DNA of 64,000 bases from Gordonia terrae (GTDB taxonomy: Bacteria; Actinomycetota; Actinomycetes; Mycobacteriales; Mycobacteriaceae). Each line of letters starts with the position of its first letter. The stretch's first letter is position 1. The position numbers and the translations under genes were made by a program. This document shows, piece after piece, positions 26,292 through 35,405 of the stretch. The stretch covers positions 1,426,001 through 1,490,000 of the forward strand of contig NZ_CP016594.1 of the NCBI RefSeq assembly GCF_001698225.1. Reading direction: 5' to 3'. A model generated the notes under the pieces. That model had not been told where the DNA came from. It searched no databases and saw only the letters and a program-made list of their open reading frames with translations.

Positions 26292-27221
26292 TCAGAAGAC
26301 GGGGATGCCGAGCTTGCGTCGGACCCGCAGATCCACCAGGTTGAGCCGGAAGATCCCGCGCAGCACGGGCGCCACCAGGGGGTCGACGAGTCGGAAGCCG
26401 GCGAGCGCCCGCTGGTACCGGCGCTCGTCGCGGTCGGACCACCGCCACCGCATCATCTCGCGGAACTCCGGCGGTAGCCCGGCTTTGATCGCGTAGGCGA
26501 GTGAGGGGCCGATCGTGATGTGCGCGAGGGTTCCCAGCGCGCCGACCCGGTACTCCAGGAACGACAGGTCGGCGAGGCTGCGGAGTTCCTCACGGACCGG
26601 GTCGTCGATGCGCAGCGCGGTCAGCTCGGTGTTCCAGTAGACGAGCAGATCGTCGTAGGTCTTCGGCCATCTGTCCCGCGGCACGTTGAGCGCGGTGCCC
26701 AACGGGTGCGACTCGGTGAGCACCATCTGCTTCTCCTCGGCGCTCAGGGGGCCGTAGAGCAGTTCGTACTGGTCGATGAAGTACTTGAGCAGGCACACCG
26801 CGACCCACAGCTGTAGGCGTGAGTCGTTCGCGCTGTAGCGGACGGGACTCGTTGCGGTCGAGTACACCTGGTCGTGGATGTGGCCGACGGCGTCGTGGAT
26901 GTAGGCCTTGTCGGCGTCGGTGCCCATGAGTGCGACGGCGAGGAACGTCCCCGTCGTGCGGCCTCGTTTGATGGGCCGCTTGATCGCGTTGCCCGACGGC
27001 ACGCGGCTCTCGTGGACGCCGTAACCGACCTTCGGGTTGGCGAGCTGCATGATCACGTTCGCGCCGGCGAGGGAAGGCCCGATGGCCGTGACGAGGTCGG
27101 CCGGTCGTGTCACCCGGGGGCGTCTGCGCGAGGGTTTCATCCGGGTGACGAGGTCGTGCTGATAGGTGTCGGCGACGCCACCGGGGGGTTCTCCTGCGGG
27201 GATCTCGCGAGCCGCGGTCAT
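26292..27221 (-). CDS. MpaB/DUF2236 family protein (oxygenase-like)
   Basis: A 309-residue member of the MpaB (DUF2236) family, proposed haem-binding oxygenases related to latex-clearing protein Lcp. Family features seen are the early GANVIMQLANPKVGYGVHES, KRPIKRGRTTGTFLAVALMG, the HDAVGHIHDQV helix (candidate haem ligand His) and the later DLSFLEYRVGALGTLAHITIGPS block. The substrate is unknown. ATG 27221 is preferred; a longer frame starts at 27254. It sits between the XPB gene and its usual partner gene on the same strand, an insertion relative to the mycobacterial order. Confidence 0.82.
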   Translation of the reverse strand: MTAAREIPAGEPPGGVADTYQHDLVTRMKPSRRRPRVTRPADLVTAIGPSLAGANVIMQLANPKVGYGVHESRVPSGNAIKRPIKRGRTTGTFLAVALMGTDADKAYIHDAVGHIHDQVYSTATSPVRYSANDSRLQLWVAVCLLKYFIDQYELLYGPLSAEEKQMVLTESHPLGTALNVPRDRWPKTYDDLLVYWNTELTALRIDDPVREELRSLADLSFLEYRVGALGTLAHITIGPSLAYAIKAGLPPEFREMMRWRWSDRDERRYQRALAGFRLVDPLVAPVLRGIFRLNLVDLRVRRKLGIPVF

Positions 27222-27277
27222 ACCCGAGGGTACCAAGGATGAGACGGAAATCACTCCGATGTCTCTGTCTCCAGGGC

Positions 27278-29626
27278 TCAGGCGTCGAGCAGTTCGACGC
27301 TGGTGAGTCGATGGAGCGAGAAGCGCTGCTCGTCGTCGCTGCCCTCCTCGACGGCCACGAGTTGACCCGCGCCGAGGATCTTCGGCGTCACCACGTGCCG
27401 GCTCGCCGAGCCCTGGGCGTCGACGTACCCGACGCGCAGCCTGCGGTTGGCACGCAGGGCGAGCTGGATGAGCGCGGTCGCGGATTCGCCCCCGCCGGTG
27501 GCCCGAACCGGGGTCGTCGTGGCCGCGCCGCGAACCGGGGTGGCGGCGGCCGCCCGGTCGGTCGAGCGGATCCGGTTGACCACCGACCGTAGTTGGTCCT
27601 CGGACGGCGCATTTCGGCGCGGCTGGCTCTGTCGCCGCGCCCGCGACACCGTGACCCGACTGCCCCGCTCGCGCAGATCGACCAGGGCGCCCGACGAATC
27701 CTCGCCCGCCGGAGCGAATCCCGCCGCTCGCAACTGGTCGATGACGTCGCGCACCTCTGATGGCGACACCGCGACCGTCGGCGCCAACGCGCGCAACGCG
27801 AGTGGCTCGGCAGCCGCGCTGCGCAGCACGGCGGCCAGCACCGTCGGGTCCTCACATCGGATGAACGCGGACGCCACGCCCACCCGCAACTGGCCGTGTC
27901 TGCGGGCCACGTCCTCGATGAGATACGTGAGGGATTGCGGCACCGGGGTTCTCGAATGCGTCGTGAACATCGACAACAGCTCGTTGCTGCTGCGGCCCGC
28001 GTCCAATGCCCGGCGCACGCTCTCCGGCGAGACCCGATACACCGAGGCCGCGCCGCCCGACTCCAGATCGGCGACGAGTTCGACCTGTTCCGCGAGCTCC
28101 GAGGTCATCGGGCCGGGGACGGTCAGCGTCAGATCGGCCTGCGTCAGGAAGTGATCCACCGGTTCGGGCAACGCCTTGCGCATCGCGGCGAGCACCGCCG
28201 CGTCGACATCGGCGGGGTCGGTGGCCGGTGATTCCTCGACGGTGTACGCGCGGCCGACGGTGGTCAGGGCGTCGTGCGCGACGAGACCCAACTCCCTTGC
28301 CTCACGGAGTGTTTCGGCGACGACGCGGCGACTGAAACGTCGGATCTGGCGGGGACGGTGCCAGTGCAGGTTCGCGAGGACCGTGTCGGCGGGTACCCCG
28401 ACCGCGGTGCCGGCGTCGGCGAGCGTGGACAGGATGAGCTGACGTTGCACGGGCGCGTACGCATCGTGCAGGTCGGCGGCCAGGGTGGCCAACGCGTTGC
28501 CGTCCCGGTCGGGTTCGCCGACCTGCCAGGCCCGGCGCGGCATGTGCAGCCAGGCATCTGCCAGCGCGAGCCACTGACGTTCCCGCGGTTGGTGCAGCCA
28601 GGTGTCGGCGGTGGAGGTGGGTGCGAAGGACTGCTCGCCGGAATCGTTGGGCGGCGCGGGTTCCGGGAAGCCGGCGTCGATGAGCCGGAGGTAGGCGGCG
28701 AGCTCGATCAGGAACGCGACCCGTTGAGTCTCGAGGCCGGTCAGCTTCGCCAGGCGCCGCAGTTCGCGCACGCCGAGCGCGCCCGAGCGGAGCACCGCCG
28801 CCGGGGTCGCCCCGAGGACCGTGATCAGCTGGGTGAGATGACGGATGAGTTCGAGTGCCTCACCCCCTGCGGCGGCGTCGACCGCCTTGGCCCCGAAACG
28901 GGGTTTGGCGCCGGACTCGTGTAACGGCGGTGGCGTGAGAATATCTGTGTGCCAAGGCGGTTCGTCGCGAAGCACGGCGCCGACCATCGGTGGGAGCTCG
29001 ACGGTCTGACTGTCGACGCGGGCCAGCAGGCCCGACGAGATGAGGCGCGCGACCGGGGACTCCGGATCGGCGTCGGGTGCCGCATCGCGGCTGCGGCCCA
29101 AGGCCGGTCCGCGTGCCAGCGTCTGCAGCAGACCGAGAGGGCGTTCGTCGAGACCGGCGATCATCGCCGCGATCTCCTCCCCGGACCGGCCGACGAGAGG
29201 TCCGGTGAGATGCCGCGCCTTCCATGGCATCGCGGATTCGAGGTGCTCGCCGGCGCACAGGGAGGAGTCATCGCCCCACAGCACCGCGCGTCGACGGAGG
29301 AGATCGATCCGGGCACGTACGGAGTCGGCATCGGCCCGTCCGGACAAGGCCTTGACCACCGTCGTGACCGACGGTCGCTTCTTCTTGTCCGGACTACGGC
29401 TGTGGCGCGCGCTGACCACCTCGAGCACCGCGACGGCGAGGACGTCGAGATCCTCGCCCGCCAGGGACAGCGACGCCGCCGACAACGCCCGCTGCGCGAG
29501 CACTCGGGTACCCGACGGTGTCGGTGAGGCGAGATCGGGGCGTTCGACGAGGAGCTCGGTCAGTGCGTCGTCGGAACGCGCGGCCAACTCATCGGCCAGG
29601 CCGGTGTGCTGGTCATCCGAACTCAT
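27278..29626 (-). CDS. Helicase-associated domain protein (Rv0862c-like)
   Basis: A 782-residue protein that accompanies XPB in actinobacteria. It has no helicase motifs of its own. The visible parts are an N-terminal helical region (DELAARSDDALTELLVERPDL), a long alanine/leucine-rich middle with winged-helix-like stretches, and a C-terminal WYL-like/helicase-associated domain (LRANRRLRVGYVDAQGSASRHVVTPKIL...QRFSLHRLTSVELLDA). A basic, proline/threonine-rich linker precedes the last domain. The association with the XPB gene suggests a DNA repair accessory role; this is inferred from context. ATG 29626 opens the conserved SSDDQHTGLADELA start. Confidence 0.82.
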   Translation of the reverse strand: MSSDDQHTGLADELAARSDDALTELLVERPDLASPTPSGTRVLAQRALSAASLSLAGEDLDVLAVAVLEVVSARHSRSPDKKKRPSVTTVVKALSGRADADSVRARIDLLRRRAVLWGDDSSLCAGEHLESAMPWKARHLTGPLVGRSGEEIAAMIAGLDERPLGLLQTLARGPALGRSRDAAPDADPESPVARLISSGLLARVDSQTVELPPMVGAVLRDEPPWHTDILTPPPLHESGAKPRFGAKAVDAAAGGEALELIRHLTQLITVLGATPAAVLRSGALGVRELRRLAKLTGLETQRVAFLIELAAYLRLIDAGFPEPAPPNDSGEQSFAPTSTADTWLHQPRERQWLALADAWLHMPRRAWQVGEPDRDGNALATLAADLHDAYAPVQRQLILSTLADAGTAVGVPADTVLANLHWHRPRQIRRFSRRVVAETLREARELGLVAHDALTTVGRAYTVEESPATDPADVDAAVLAAMRKALPEPVDHFLTQADLTLTVPGPMTSELAEQVELVADLESGGAASVYRVSPESVRRALDAGRSSNELLSMFTTHSRTPVPQSLTYLIEDVARRHGQLRVGVASAFIRCEDPTVLAAVLRSAAAEPLALRALAPTVAVSPSEVRDVIDQLRAAGFAPAGEDSSGALVDLRERGSRVTVSRARRQSQPRRNAPSEDQLRSVVNRIRSTDRAAAATPVRGAATTTPVRATGGGESATALIQLALRANRRLRVGYVDAQGSASRHVVTPKILGAGQLVAVEEGSDDEQRFSLHRLTSVELLDA

Positions 29627-29655
29627 TCGATCGAGCTTACCGGGGTGCCTCCCAC

Positions 29656-31029
29656 CTAGACGTCGCCGCGGCGGAGCATGCGGCCCCGGGCGGTCTCGAA
29701 GTCCACCCGCTGTCCGCGAACCCAGGTGCCCGTCACCACACCGGCAAGCGCACGACCGTCGTACGGGCTCACCGGGTTCTTGTGGTGGAGCCGGTTGACG
29801 TCGACGATCTGTGCGGACTCCGGCTCGAAAATGGCGAAGTCGGCGTCGCAACCGAGGGCGATGCGGCCCTTGGTCGGCAGGCCGGCGAGGTCGGCGGGCT
29901 TCGACGCCATCCACTCGATGACCTGCGGGAGGTCGATGCCGCGCTTCTTGGCCTCGGACCAGATGAGCGAGAGTCCGAGCTGCAGCGAGGCGACGCCGCC
30001 CCACGCGACCCCGAAGTCCCCGTTCTCGGGGTCCTTGAGGTCGACGGTCGACGGCGAGTGGTCGGAGACGATGCAGTCGATCGTGCCGGCCAGCAGTCCC
30101 TCCCACAGCAACTCACGGTTGCCGGCCTCCCGGATCGGCGGGCAGCACTTGAAGGCGGTCGCACCGTTGGGCACCTCCTCGGCCAGCAGGGTGAGGTAGT
30201 GCGGGCAGGTCTCGACGGTGATCTTCACCCCGTCGCGCTTCGCGCTGGCCAGCATCGGCAGGGCGTCCGACGACGACAGGTGGAGCACGTGGGCGCGGAC
30301 CCCGGTCCAGCGTGCGCGCTCGATCACCTCGGCGATGGCCAGGTTCTCGGCCCCGCGCGGCCGCGAGGCGAGGAAACGTCCGTACTCGTCACCTTCGGGT
30401 GACGGAGCCTTGTCGATGGCGCGGGAGTCCTCGGCGTGCACGATCATCAGCGAGTCGAACTCGGCCAGCTTGGCCATGTCGGCTTCCATCTCGTCGGCCG
30501 TCAGGTGTGGGAACTCGTCCACTCCCGAGTGCAGCAGGAAGCATTTGAAGCCGAAGACGCCGGCGTCGTGCAGTCCCCGCAGGTCGTCCTCGTTGCCGGG
30601 GATGGCGCCGCCCCAGAAACCGACGTCGATGTGCGTCTTGCCCTGCGCCGCAGCGCGCTTCTCGGCCAGTGCGTCGACGTTCACGGTGGGCGGTATCGAG
30701 TTCAGCGGCATGTCGATGAGCGTGGTGACGCCACCGGCGGCGGCCGCGCGGGTGGCCGAGTCGAAGCCCTCCCATTCGGTGCGGCCGGGCTCGTTGACGT
30801 GTACGTGGGTGTCCACCAGTCCGGGGATCATCACCTGGTCGTCGGCGAGTTCGATGACCTCGGCGCCCACGAGTCCGCTCCCGAGCGGTTCGATGGCGAC
30901 GACCCGACCGTCGCGGATGCCGATCTCACGCGCGACGATGCCCGCCGTCGTCAGCGTCTGTTCGCCACGCACGACCAGGTCGAACGGGGTGTCGGAGACG
31001 GGGGCCTGGTCACCGGATTCTGAGGTCAT
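29656..31029 (-). CDS. allB: Allantoinase
   Basis: A 457-residue amidohydrolase that opens allantoin to allantoate in purine catabolism. The metal centre is clear: HxH in DTHVHVNEPG (~residue 64), the carbamylated lysine in GVFGFKCFLLHSG (~residue 153), histidines in IVHAEDS and VLHLSSS, and the aspartate in VSDHSPS. The TEWEGFDSATRAAAAGGVTT block and GFKCF pattern separate allantoinase from dihydroorotase and hydantoinase. ATG 31029. Divergent from the allantoin permease, with two copies of the ATTCC-N7-GGAAT box between the genes. Confidence 0.93.
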   Translation of the reverse strand: MTSESGDQAPVSDTPFDLVVRGEQTLTTAGIVAREIGIRDGRVVAIEPLGSGLVGAEVIELADDQVMIPGLVDTHVHVNEPGRTEWEGFDSATRAAAAGGVTTLIDMPLNSIPPTVNVDALAEKRAAAQGKTHIDVGFWGGAIPGNEDDLRGLHDAGVFGFKCFLLHSGVDEFPHLTADEMEADMAKLAEFDSLMIVHAEDSRAIDKAPSPEGDEYGRFLASRPRGAENLAIAEVIERARWTGVRAHVLHLSSSDALPMLASAKRDGVKITVETCPHYLTLLAEEVPNGATAFKCCPPIREAGNRELLWEGLLAGTIDCIVSDHSPSTVDLKDPENGDFGVAWGGVASLQLGLSLIWSEAKKRGIDLPQVIEWMASKPADLAGLPTKGRIALGCDADFAIFEPESAQIVDVNRLHHKNPVSPYDGRALAGVVTGTWVRGQRVDFETARGRMLRRGDV

Positions 31030-31088
31030 GGGGCGGGACTCCTTGGTGGTCGCCGTGTCCTGGGTCGATCCAGAGACTAGCTCACACT

Positions 31089-31105
31089 ATTCCTCATCAT
31101 GGAAT
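31089..31105. promoter_or_regulatory. Candidate IclR/AllR-type operator box 1
   Basis: ATTCCTCATCATGGAAT has perfect five-base arms (ATTCC/GGAAT) around seven bases. It lies 60 bases upstream of the allantoinase start. The same box occurs at 31207, 59391 and 59464, all next to ureide-catabolism genes. Confidence 0.7.
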
Positions 31106-31206
31106 CCCGCGCTGTTATTTCGGAACGTAACTCGCGAGTAGCGCAGGGTCATGCTATTGACAACGACCCTGAGCGTGGGGCTAACTGTCACGAACGCGGA
31201 AATCCG

Positions 31207-31223
31207 ATTCCACATCACGGAAC
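31207..31223. promoter_or_regulatory. Candidate IclR/AllR-type operator box 2
   Basis: ATTCCACATCACGGAAC matches box 1 at 13 of 17 positions, with the arms ATTCC/GGAA intact. It lies 55 bases upstream of the permease start, so the divergent promoter region has one box per gene. Confidence 0.65.
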
Positions 31224-31277
31224 TCCCGCAAGTGTAGGAGCGCGGTCATCGCCGACCGTCCGACCGAAAGTGCAGAG

Positions 31278-32789
31278 ATGAGCACTGAGCAGCACACAGT
31301 TCCCGTCGGTGAGGATGTCTCCGGTACCACCGGCGTCGTCCCGGATGGGCTGAGTCCGAAGCTCTACAACGACGACCTCGCGCCCACGAGCCGTGTCGGT
31401 CGACGCTGGAGCAGCTACAACATCTTCACGTTGTGGGCCAACGACGTCCACAGCCTGGGCAATTACGCCTTCGCCATCGGACTCTTCGCGCTCGGACTCG
31501 GCGGCTGGCAGATCCTGACCGCGCTGGTGCTGGGCGGCGTCTTCCTCTTCCTGCTGCTGAACCTCTCCGGGTTCATGGGGGAGAAGACCGGTGTGCCGTT
31601 CCCGGTGATGAGCCGCATCTCGTTCGGCATCCGTGGCGCGCAGATCCCCGCCCTCATCCGTGGCGGAGTGGCCATCGCGTGGTTCGGCATCCAGACCTAC
31701 CTCGCCTCCGTCGTCCTGCGGATCATGCTGGTGGCCCTGTTCCCCGGCGCGGCCGATCTGGACACCAACCGCTTCCTCGGGCTGTCGACCCTGGGCTGGA
31801 TCGCCTTCGTGTCCCTGTGGGTGATCCAGGTGATCATCGTCAGCTACGGCATGGAGATGATCCGCCGCTACGAGGCGTTCGCCGGTCCGGTCATCCTGAT
31901 CACGATGGTGTCCCTCGCCATCTGGATGCTCAGCAACGCCGACTGGACCATCGCGTGGTCGACGCCCGATTCGTTGACCGGCGTGGACATGTGGCTCCAG
32001 ATCATCGGTGGCGCCAGCCTCTGGGTCGCGATCTACGGCACCTTCGTCCTCAACTTCTGCGACTTCACCCGAAACGCCGAATCGCGAAAAGCCATCGTGG
32101 GCGGCAACTTCTGGGGCATCCCGCTCAACATGCTGCTCTTCGGCGGCATCGTGGTCGTCCTCGCCGGCGCGCAGTTCCGGATCAACGGCACGGTCATCGA
32201 ATCGCCGGCGGACATCGTCCAGACGGTACCCAACACCTTCCTGCTGGTGCTGGCCTGCCTCGCGCTGCTCATTCTCACCGTCGCGGTGAACCTCATGGCC
32301 AACTTCGTCGCGCCGATCTATGCGCTGTCGAACCTCTTTCCGCGGCATCTCGACTTCCGGCGCGCAGCGCTCGTCACCGCGGTCATCGGGCTGGTGATCC
32401 TGCCGTGGAACCTCTACAACTCTCCCGCGGTGATCAACTACTTCCTGGGCGGGCTCGGTGCGCTTCTCGGACCGCTGTTCGGCATCGTGATGGCCGACTA
32501 CTGGCTCGTCCGGCGTGCTCGGATCGACGTACCCGCGCTGTTCAGCGAGGCTCCCGACGCCGCCTACCACTACCGCGGCGGGGTGAACATGCGGGCCGTC
32601 GCCGCGCTGGTCCCGACCGCCGCCATCGCCCTGGTGATGGCGTTCGTCCCGGCCTTCGAAGTGATCTCGGAATTCTCCTGGTTCATCGGCGCCGGGCTCG
32701 GGGCGGTGGTCTACCTGGTGGTCGCCGACCGTCGCGGGCCGTTCGCCGAGGTCTCGGGCGAGCCGATCTCCGTCGCCAGCACCCACTGA
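31278..32789 (+). CDS. NCS1-family permease, probable allantoin transporter
   Basis: A 503-residue integral membrane protein of the NCS1 nucleobase/allantoin symporter family (PucI/Fur-type). The N-terminal part carries the family signature: LAPTSRVGRRWSSYNIFTLW, NDVHSLGNYAFAIGLFALG, then MGEKTGVPFPVMSRISFGIRG. About twelve transmembrane helices follow. Position between allantoinase and a hydantoin/allantoin racemase argues for allantoin import. It is 16 bases from the racemase gene and shares its transcript. The operator box at 31207 lies in its leader. Confidence 0.88.
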   Translation: MSTEQHTVPVGEDVSGTTGVVPDGLSPKLYNDDLAPTSRVGRRWSSYNIFTLWANDVHSLGNYAFAIGLFALGLGGWQILTALVLGGVFLFLLLNLSGFMGEKTGVPFPVMSRISFGIRGAQIPALIRGGVAIAWFGIQTYLASVVLRIMLVALFPGAADLDTNRFLGLSTLGWIAFVSLWVIQVIIVSYGMEMIRRYEAFAGPVILITMVSLAIWMLSNADWTIAWSTPDSLTGVDMWLQIIGGASLWVAIYGTFVLNFCDFTRNAESRKAIVGGNFWGIPLNMLLFGGIVVVLAGAQFRINGTVIESPADIVQTVPNTFLLVLACLALLILTVAVNLMANFVAPIYALSNLFPRHLDFRRAALVTAVIGLVILPWNLYNSPAVINYFLGGLGALLGPLFGIVMADYWLVRRARIDVPALFSEAPDAAYHYRGGVNMRAVAALVPTAAIALVMAFVPAFEVISEFSWFIGAGLGAVVYLVVADRRGPFAEVSGEPISVASTH

Positions 32790-32805
32790 TCAGGAAGAAG
32801 ATCTG

Positions 32806-33528
32806 ATGCGCATCCTCGTCGCCAACGTGAACACCACCGAGTCGATGACCGAGGCCATTGCCGATTCGGCTCGATCGGTGGCCTCACCGGGCACCGAGAT
32901 CGTCGGCATCACACCGCGATTCGGCGCGGACTCGTGCGAGGGCAACTTCGAGTCCTACCTCGCCGCCATCGCGGTGATGGACGCGATCCTCGCCTACCCG
33001 GAGCCGTACGACGCGGTGATCCAGGCCGGGTACGGCGAGCACGGACGCGAGGGACTGCAGGAACTTCTGGAGGTCCCCGTCGTCGACATCACCGAGGCCG
33101 CGGCGTCGACGGCGATGTATCTGGGACACCGCTTCTCGGTCGTGACGACGCTGGATCGGACCGTCCCGCTCATCGAGGACCGGCTCAAGCTCGCCGGCCT
33201 CGATCAGCGCTGCGCATCGGTTCGGGCCTCGGGACTCGGTGTGCTGGAACTGGAGTCGGACCCGGAGCGTGCGGTCAAGGCGATCGTCGAACAGTCGACG
33301 CGCGCCGTGGCCGACGATCACGCCGAGGTGATCTGCCTCGGCTGCGGCGGGATGGCCGAGCTCGAGGAGCAGGTCCGCGAAGCGACCGGCGTCCCGATCG
33401 TCGACGGCGTGCGTTCAGCCGTCACGATCGCCGAAGGTCTTGTCCGGATGGGACTCTCGACGTCGAAGGTGCGGACCTACGCCCCGCCGCGAGAGAAGAA
33501 GATCACCGGCTGGCCGTTGAACGGTTAG
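32806..33528 (+). CDS. Asp/Glu/hydantoin racemase family protein, probable allantoin racemase
   Basis: A 240-residue member of the aspartate/hydantoin racemase family (HyuE/HpxA type). In operon context it would interconvert (R)- and (S)-allantoin for allantoinase. Two cysteines normally act as the acid/base pair. The second is present (ICLGCGGM, Cys180). At the first expected position the sequence is VIQAGYGEHG, with Gly75 where related racemases have Cys in an A-C-F-G-D-P-like motif. Cys44 is not in the corresponding loop. The enzyme may therefore work with one cysteine or have a different role. ATG 32806 follows GGAAGAAG. Confidence 0.8.
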   Translation: MRILVANVNTTESMTEAIADSARSVASPGTEIVGITPRFGADSCEGNFESYLAAIAVMDAILAYPEPYDAVIQAGYGEHGREGLQELLEVPVVDITEAAASTAMYLGHRFSVVTTLDRTVPLIEDRLKLAGLDQRCASVRASGLGVLELESDPERAVKAIVEQSTRAVADDHAEVICLGCGGMAELEEQVREATGVPIVDGVRSAVTIAEGLVRMGLSTSKVRTYAPPREKKITGWPLNG

Positions 33529-33929
33529 TTCTCCGGGGTTACCTGCGACCATTGCGGATCCCGGCCGGTCAGGCCGGCGAGCCGGTCGACGATGGGCGCG
33601 TCGTCGGGCACCTCGACCACCGGCCCGAACATTCCCTCGCGCTCGTCCTGTGGTTGGGGTGGGTAGTGGAGGTCGAAGACGACCTGGAGGATGTCGTCGG
33701 AGATGTCGAACGGGATGCCCATCGCACGTGTGATGTCCCAGCCGTGCAGCACGAGCTCTGACAGCGCCACGAGTCCCATGATCTCGGCCGGCAGTTCGAC
33801 ACCGCCCGCCTGGGTCATGCCGTCCCAGGCGGCGGGGTCATCCCAGGAGTCGGCGACCGTGGCGGTCAGGGCGAGCATGTGATCGGCGGCCGCCGATATC
33901 GATCGTGCCTGCGTGGTGTCGGTGGGCAT
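33525..33929 (-). CDS. Short TIGR03086/DinB-like (mycothiol-dependent) protein
   Basis: A 134-residue protein with the C-terminal half of TIGR03086 (maleylpyruvate isomerase-like, DinB fold) proteins: ELVLHGWDITRAMGIPFDISDD, then FGPVVEVPDDAPIVDRLAGLTGRDP. Full members are about 190 residues and start with a helix and the PC.GW..R.L..H metal-binding segment, which is absent here. The clean ribosome site (GAGAGGGAG) before ATG 33929 argues that the short form is translated. It is probably not a working mycothiol transferase. Its 3' end overlaps the racemase stop by 4 bases in convergent orientation. Confidence 0.65.
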   Translation of the reverse strand: MPTDTTQARSISAAADHMLALTATVADSWDDPAAWDGMTQAGGVELPAEIMGLVALSELVLHGWDITRAMGIPFDISDDILQVVFDLHYPPQPQDEREGMFGPVVEVPDDAPIVDRLAGLTGRDPQWSQVTPEN

Positions 33930-34023
33930 GGGACTCCCTCTCGTCGTGTGTGCACTCGACAGGGCTGACCTGCTCGACGCCGGTTTCTCATCGGCCGCAC
34001 CGATGCCCCCGTACGGTGGTCAC

Positions 34024-34788
34024 GTGACCTCTCCGATCCGCGAGTACACGACCATCAGTCATCCGACGCCGAATACCCGTGTCTGGCACGAGATCCAGGG
34101 CGACGGGCAACCGCTCGTGCTGCTCCACGGCGCCTTCTCGGGTGCGTCGTCGTGGGGCGGGCAGGTGCCGGCCCTTGTGGACGCGGGGTGGAAGGTGTTC
34201 TGTCCGGAGCGTCACGGTCACGGACACAGCCAGGACGTGACCGACGAGTTCCACTACGCGGACATGGCCGAGGAGACGATCGCCTACCTCGACGAAGTGG
34301 TCGGTGGTCCGGCCGAGATCGTCGGGTGGAGCGATGGCGCGGTGGTGGGCGTGCTGGTCGCGCTGCGGCGGCCCGACCTGGTCCGGCATCTGGTCCTGAT
34401 CGGCCAGTACTACAACAGTTCGGGCCGGGCGGTCGGCGGCATCCTCGACGCGCTCGATTCCGCCGACGACGAGCTGATGGAGTTCTTCGCTGCCGACTAC
34501 GCGTCCGAATCCCCGGACGGGCAAGAGCATTTCCAGGTCGTCTTCGACAAGACGATGGCGATGATCAACTCCGAACCCGAGATCGATCTCGGTGATCTGG
34601 CCGCGATCACCGCACCGACGCTGGTCATGCAGGGTGACCGCGACGAGGTGACGCTCGAGCACAGCCGCGACGTCGTCGCCGCCATTCCGGGTGCACGGCT
34701 GGCCGTGATCCCCGGGACGCACCTCATCCCGATCGAGGCGCCGCAGGCGGTGAACGCGATCCTCGTCCAGTTTCTCGGCGCGGAGTGA
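34024..34788 (+). CDS. Alpha/beta-hydrolase
   Basis: A 254-residue alpha/beta-hydrolase. The oxyanion-hole region is LLHGAFSGASSW, the nucleophile elbow is GWSDG (Ser ~104), the acid is in MQGDRDEVT and the catalytic His is in GTHLIPIEAP. This set resembles haloperoxidase/3-oxoadipate enol-lactonase-like hydrolases; the substrate is unknown. GTG 34024 is chosen because the frame upstream reads into the divergent DinB-like gene. Convergent with the STAS-domain gene. Confidence 0.85.
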   Translation: MTSPIREYTTISHPTPNTRVWHEIQGDGQPLVLLHGAFSGASSWGGQVPALVDAGWKVFCPERHGHGHSQDVTDEFHYADMAEETIAYLDEVVGGPAEIVGWSDGAVVGVLVALRRPDLVRHLVLIGQYYNSSGRAVGGILDALDSADDELMEFFAADYASESPDGQEHFQVVFDKTMAMINSEPEIDLGDLAAITAPTLVMQGDRDEVTLEHSRDVVAAIPGARLAVIPGTHLIPIEAPQAVNAILVQFLGAE

Positions 34789-34798
34789 GCCGGCGCCC

Positions 34799-35206
34799 TC
34801 AGTCCAGGACCATCGCCGAGAACGCGTCGGCCAGGGAGGGGTAGAGGTCGAGAGTGTCATCCAGGCCCGTCAGCCGCAGGGGCCGAGTGATGGCGGGATG
34901 CCCGCCGACGATGCCGAATCGGCCGGCCGGGGTGACGGCCGCGTGAGCGACGAGTAGCGCGGCGATGCCGGACGACGCGAGGAAGTCGGTGGCCGTGAGG
35001 TCGACGATCAGCCCTCGGGGTAGCTCGCTCACTGCTTCCAGAACGGCCGCACCCAACTGCGGGACGGTGAGCAGGTCGATGCTGCCGTGCACGGTCAGGA
35101 CGATGAGGTGATCGCGCTGCGTCGAAACCACTGCGAGAGCTCGACCCGCCGGGGACGCGTCATCATCATCGTCGACGACCACCGGTTCGAAGCCATCTGC
35201 TCTCAT
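34799..35206 (-). CDS. STAS-domain protein, anti-sigma factor antagonist-like
   Basis: A 135-residue protein with one STAS domain (~residues 30-130). The phosphorylatable serine region reads DLTATDFLASSGIAALL, the usual DFxxSSG motif of SpoIIAA/RsbV proteins, which switch anti-sigma factors when unphosphorylated. A run of aspartates (DDDDDAS) forms the N-terminal tail. No partner kinase or sigma gene is adjacent. The 200 bases upstream of its start hold no evident gene. Confidence 0.82.
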   Translation of the reverse strand: MRADGFEPVVVDDDDDASPAGRALAVVSTQRDHLIVLTVHGSIDLLTVPQLGAAVLEAVSELPRGLIVDLTATDFLASSGIAALLVAHAAVTPAGRFGIVGGHPAITRPLRLTGLDDTLDLYPSLADAFSAMVLD

Positions 35207-35405
35207 GTAGCCCTGCCTCCCTGTTCGCTCGAAGTCGCCCGTCCATGAGATGGCAGCGCCACGAGGTTCGCCTGGTGGCGTCGGCAGTTGGCTTCACCGG
35301 TGCCTTGGTGTGTCCTCGGTATGACGTTCGGCGCCGTCGGCGACGCGGATGGCTGCGTGGGTGACCTGATTGCCTCGGGTGTCGACCGACCGCTAGCTTC
35401 AGACC

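Noticed and set aside
31215..32786. Long antisense frame (523 codons) opposite the permease gene
   Set aside because: Its product is rich in Asp, Arg, Gly, His and Glu without domains. It is the mirror of a high-GC gene whose permease product has clear family motifs.
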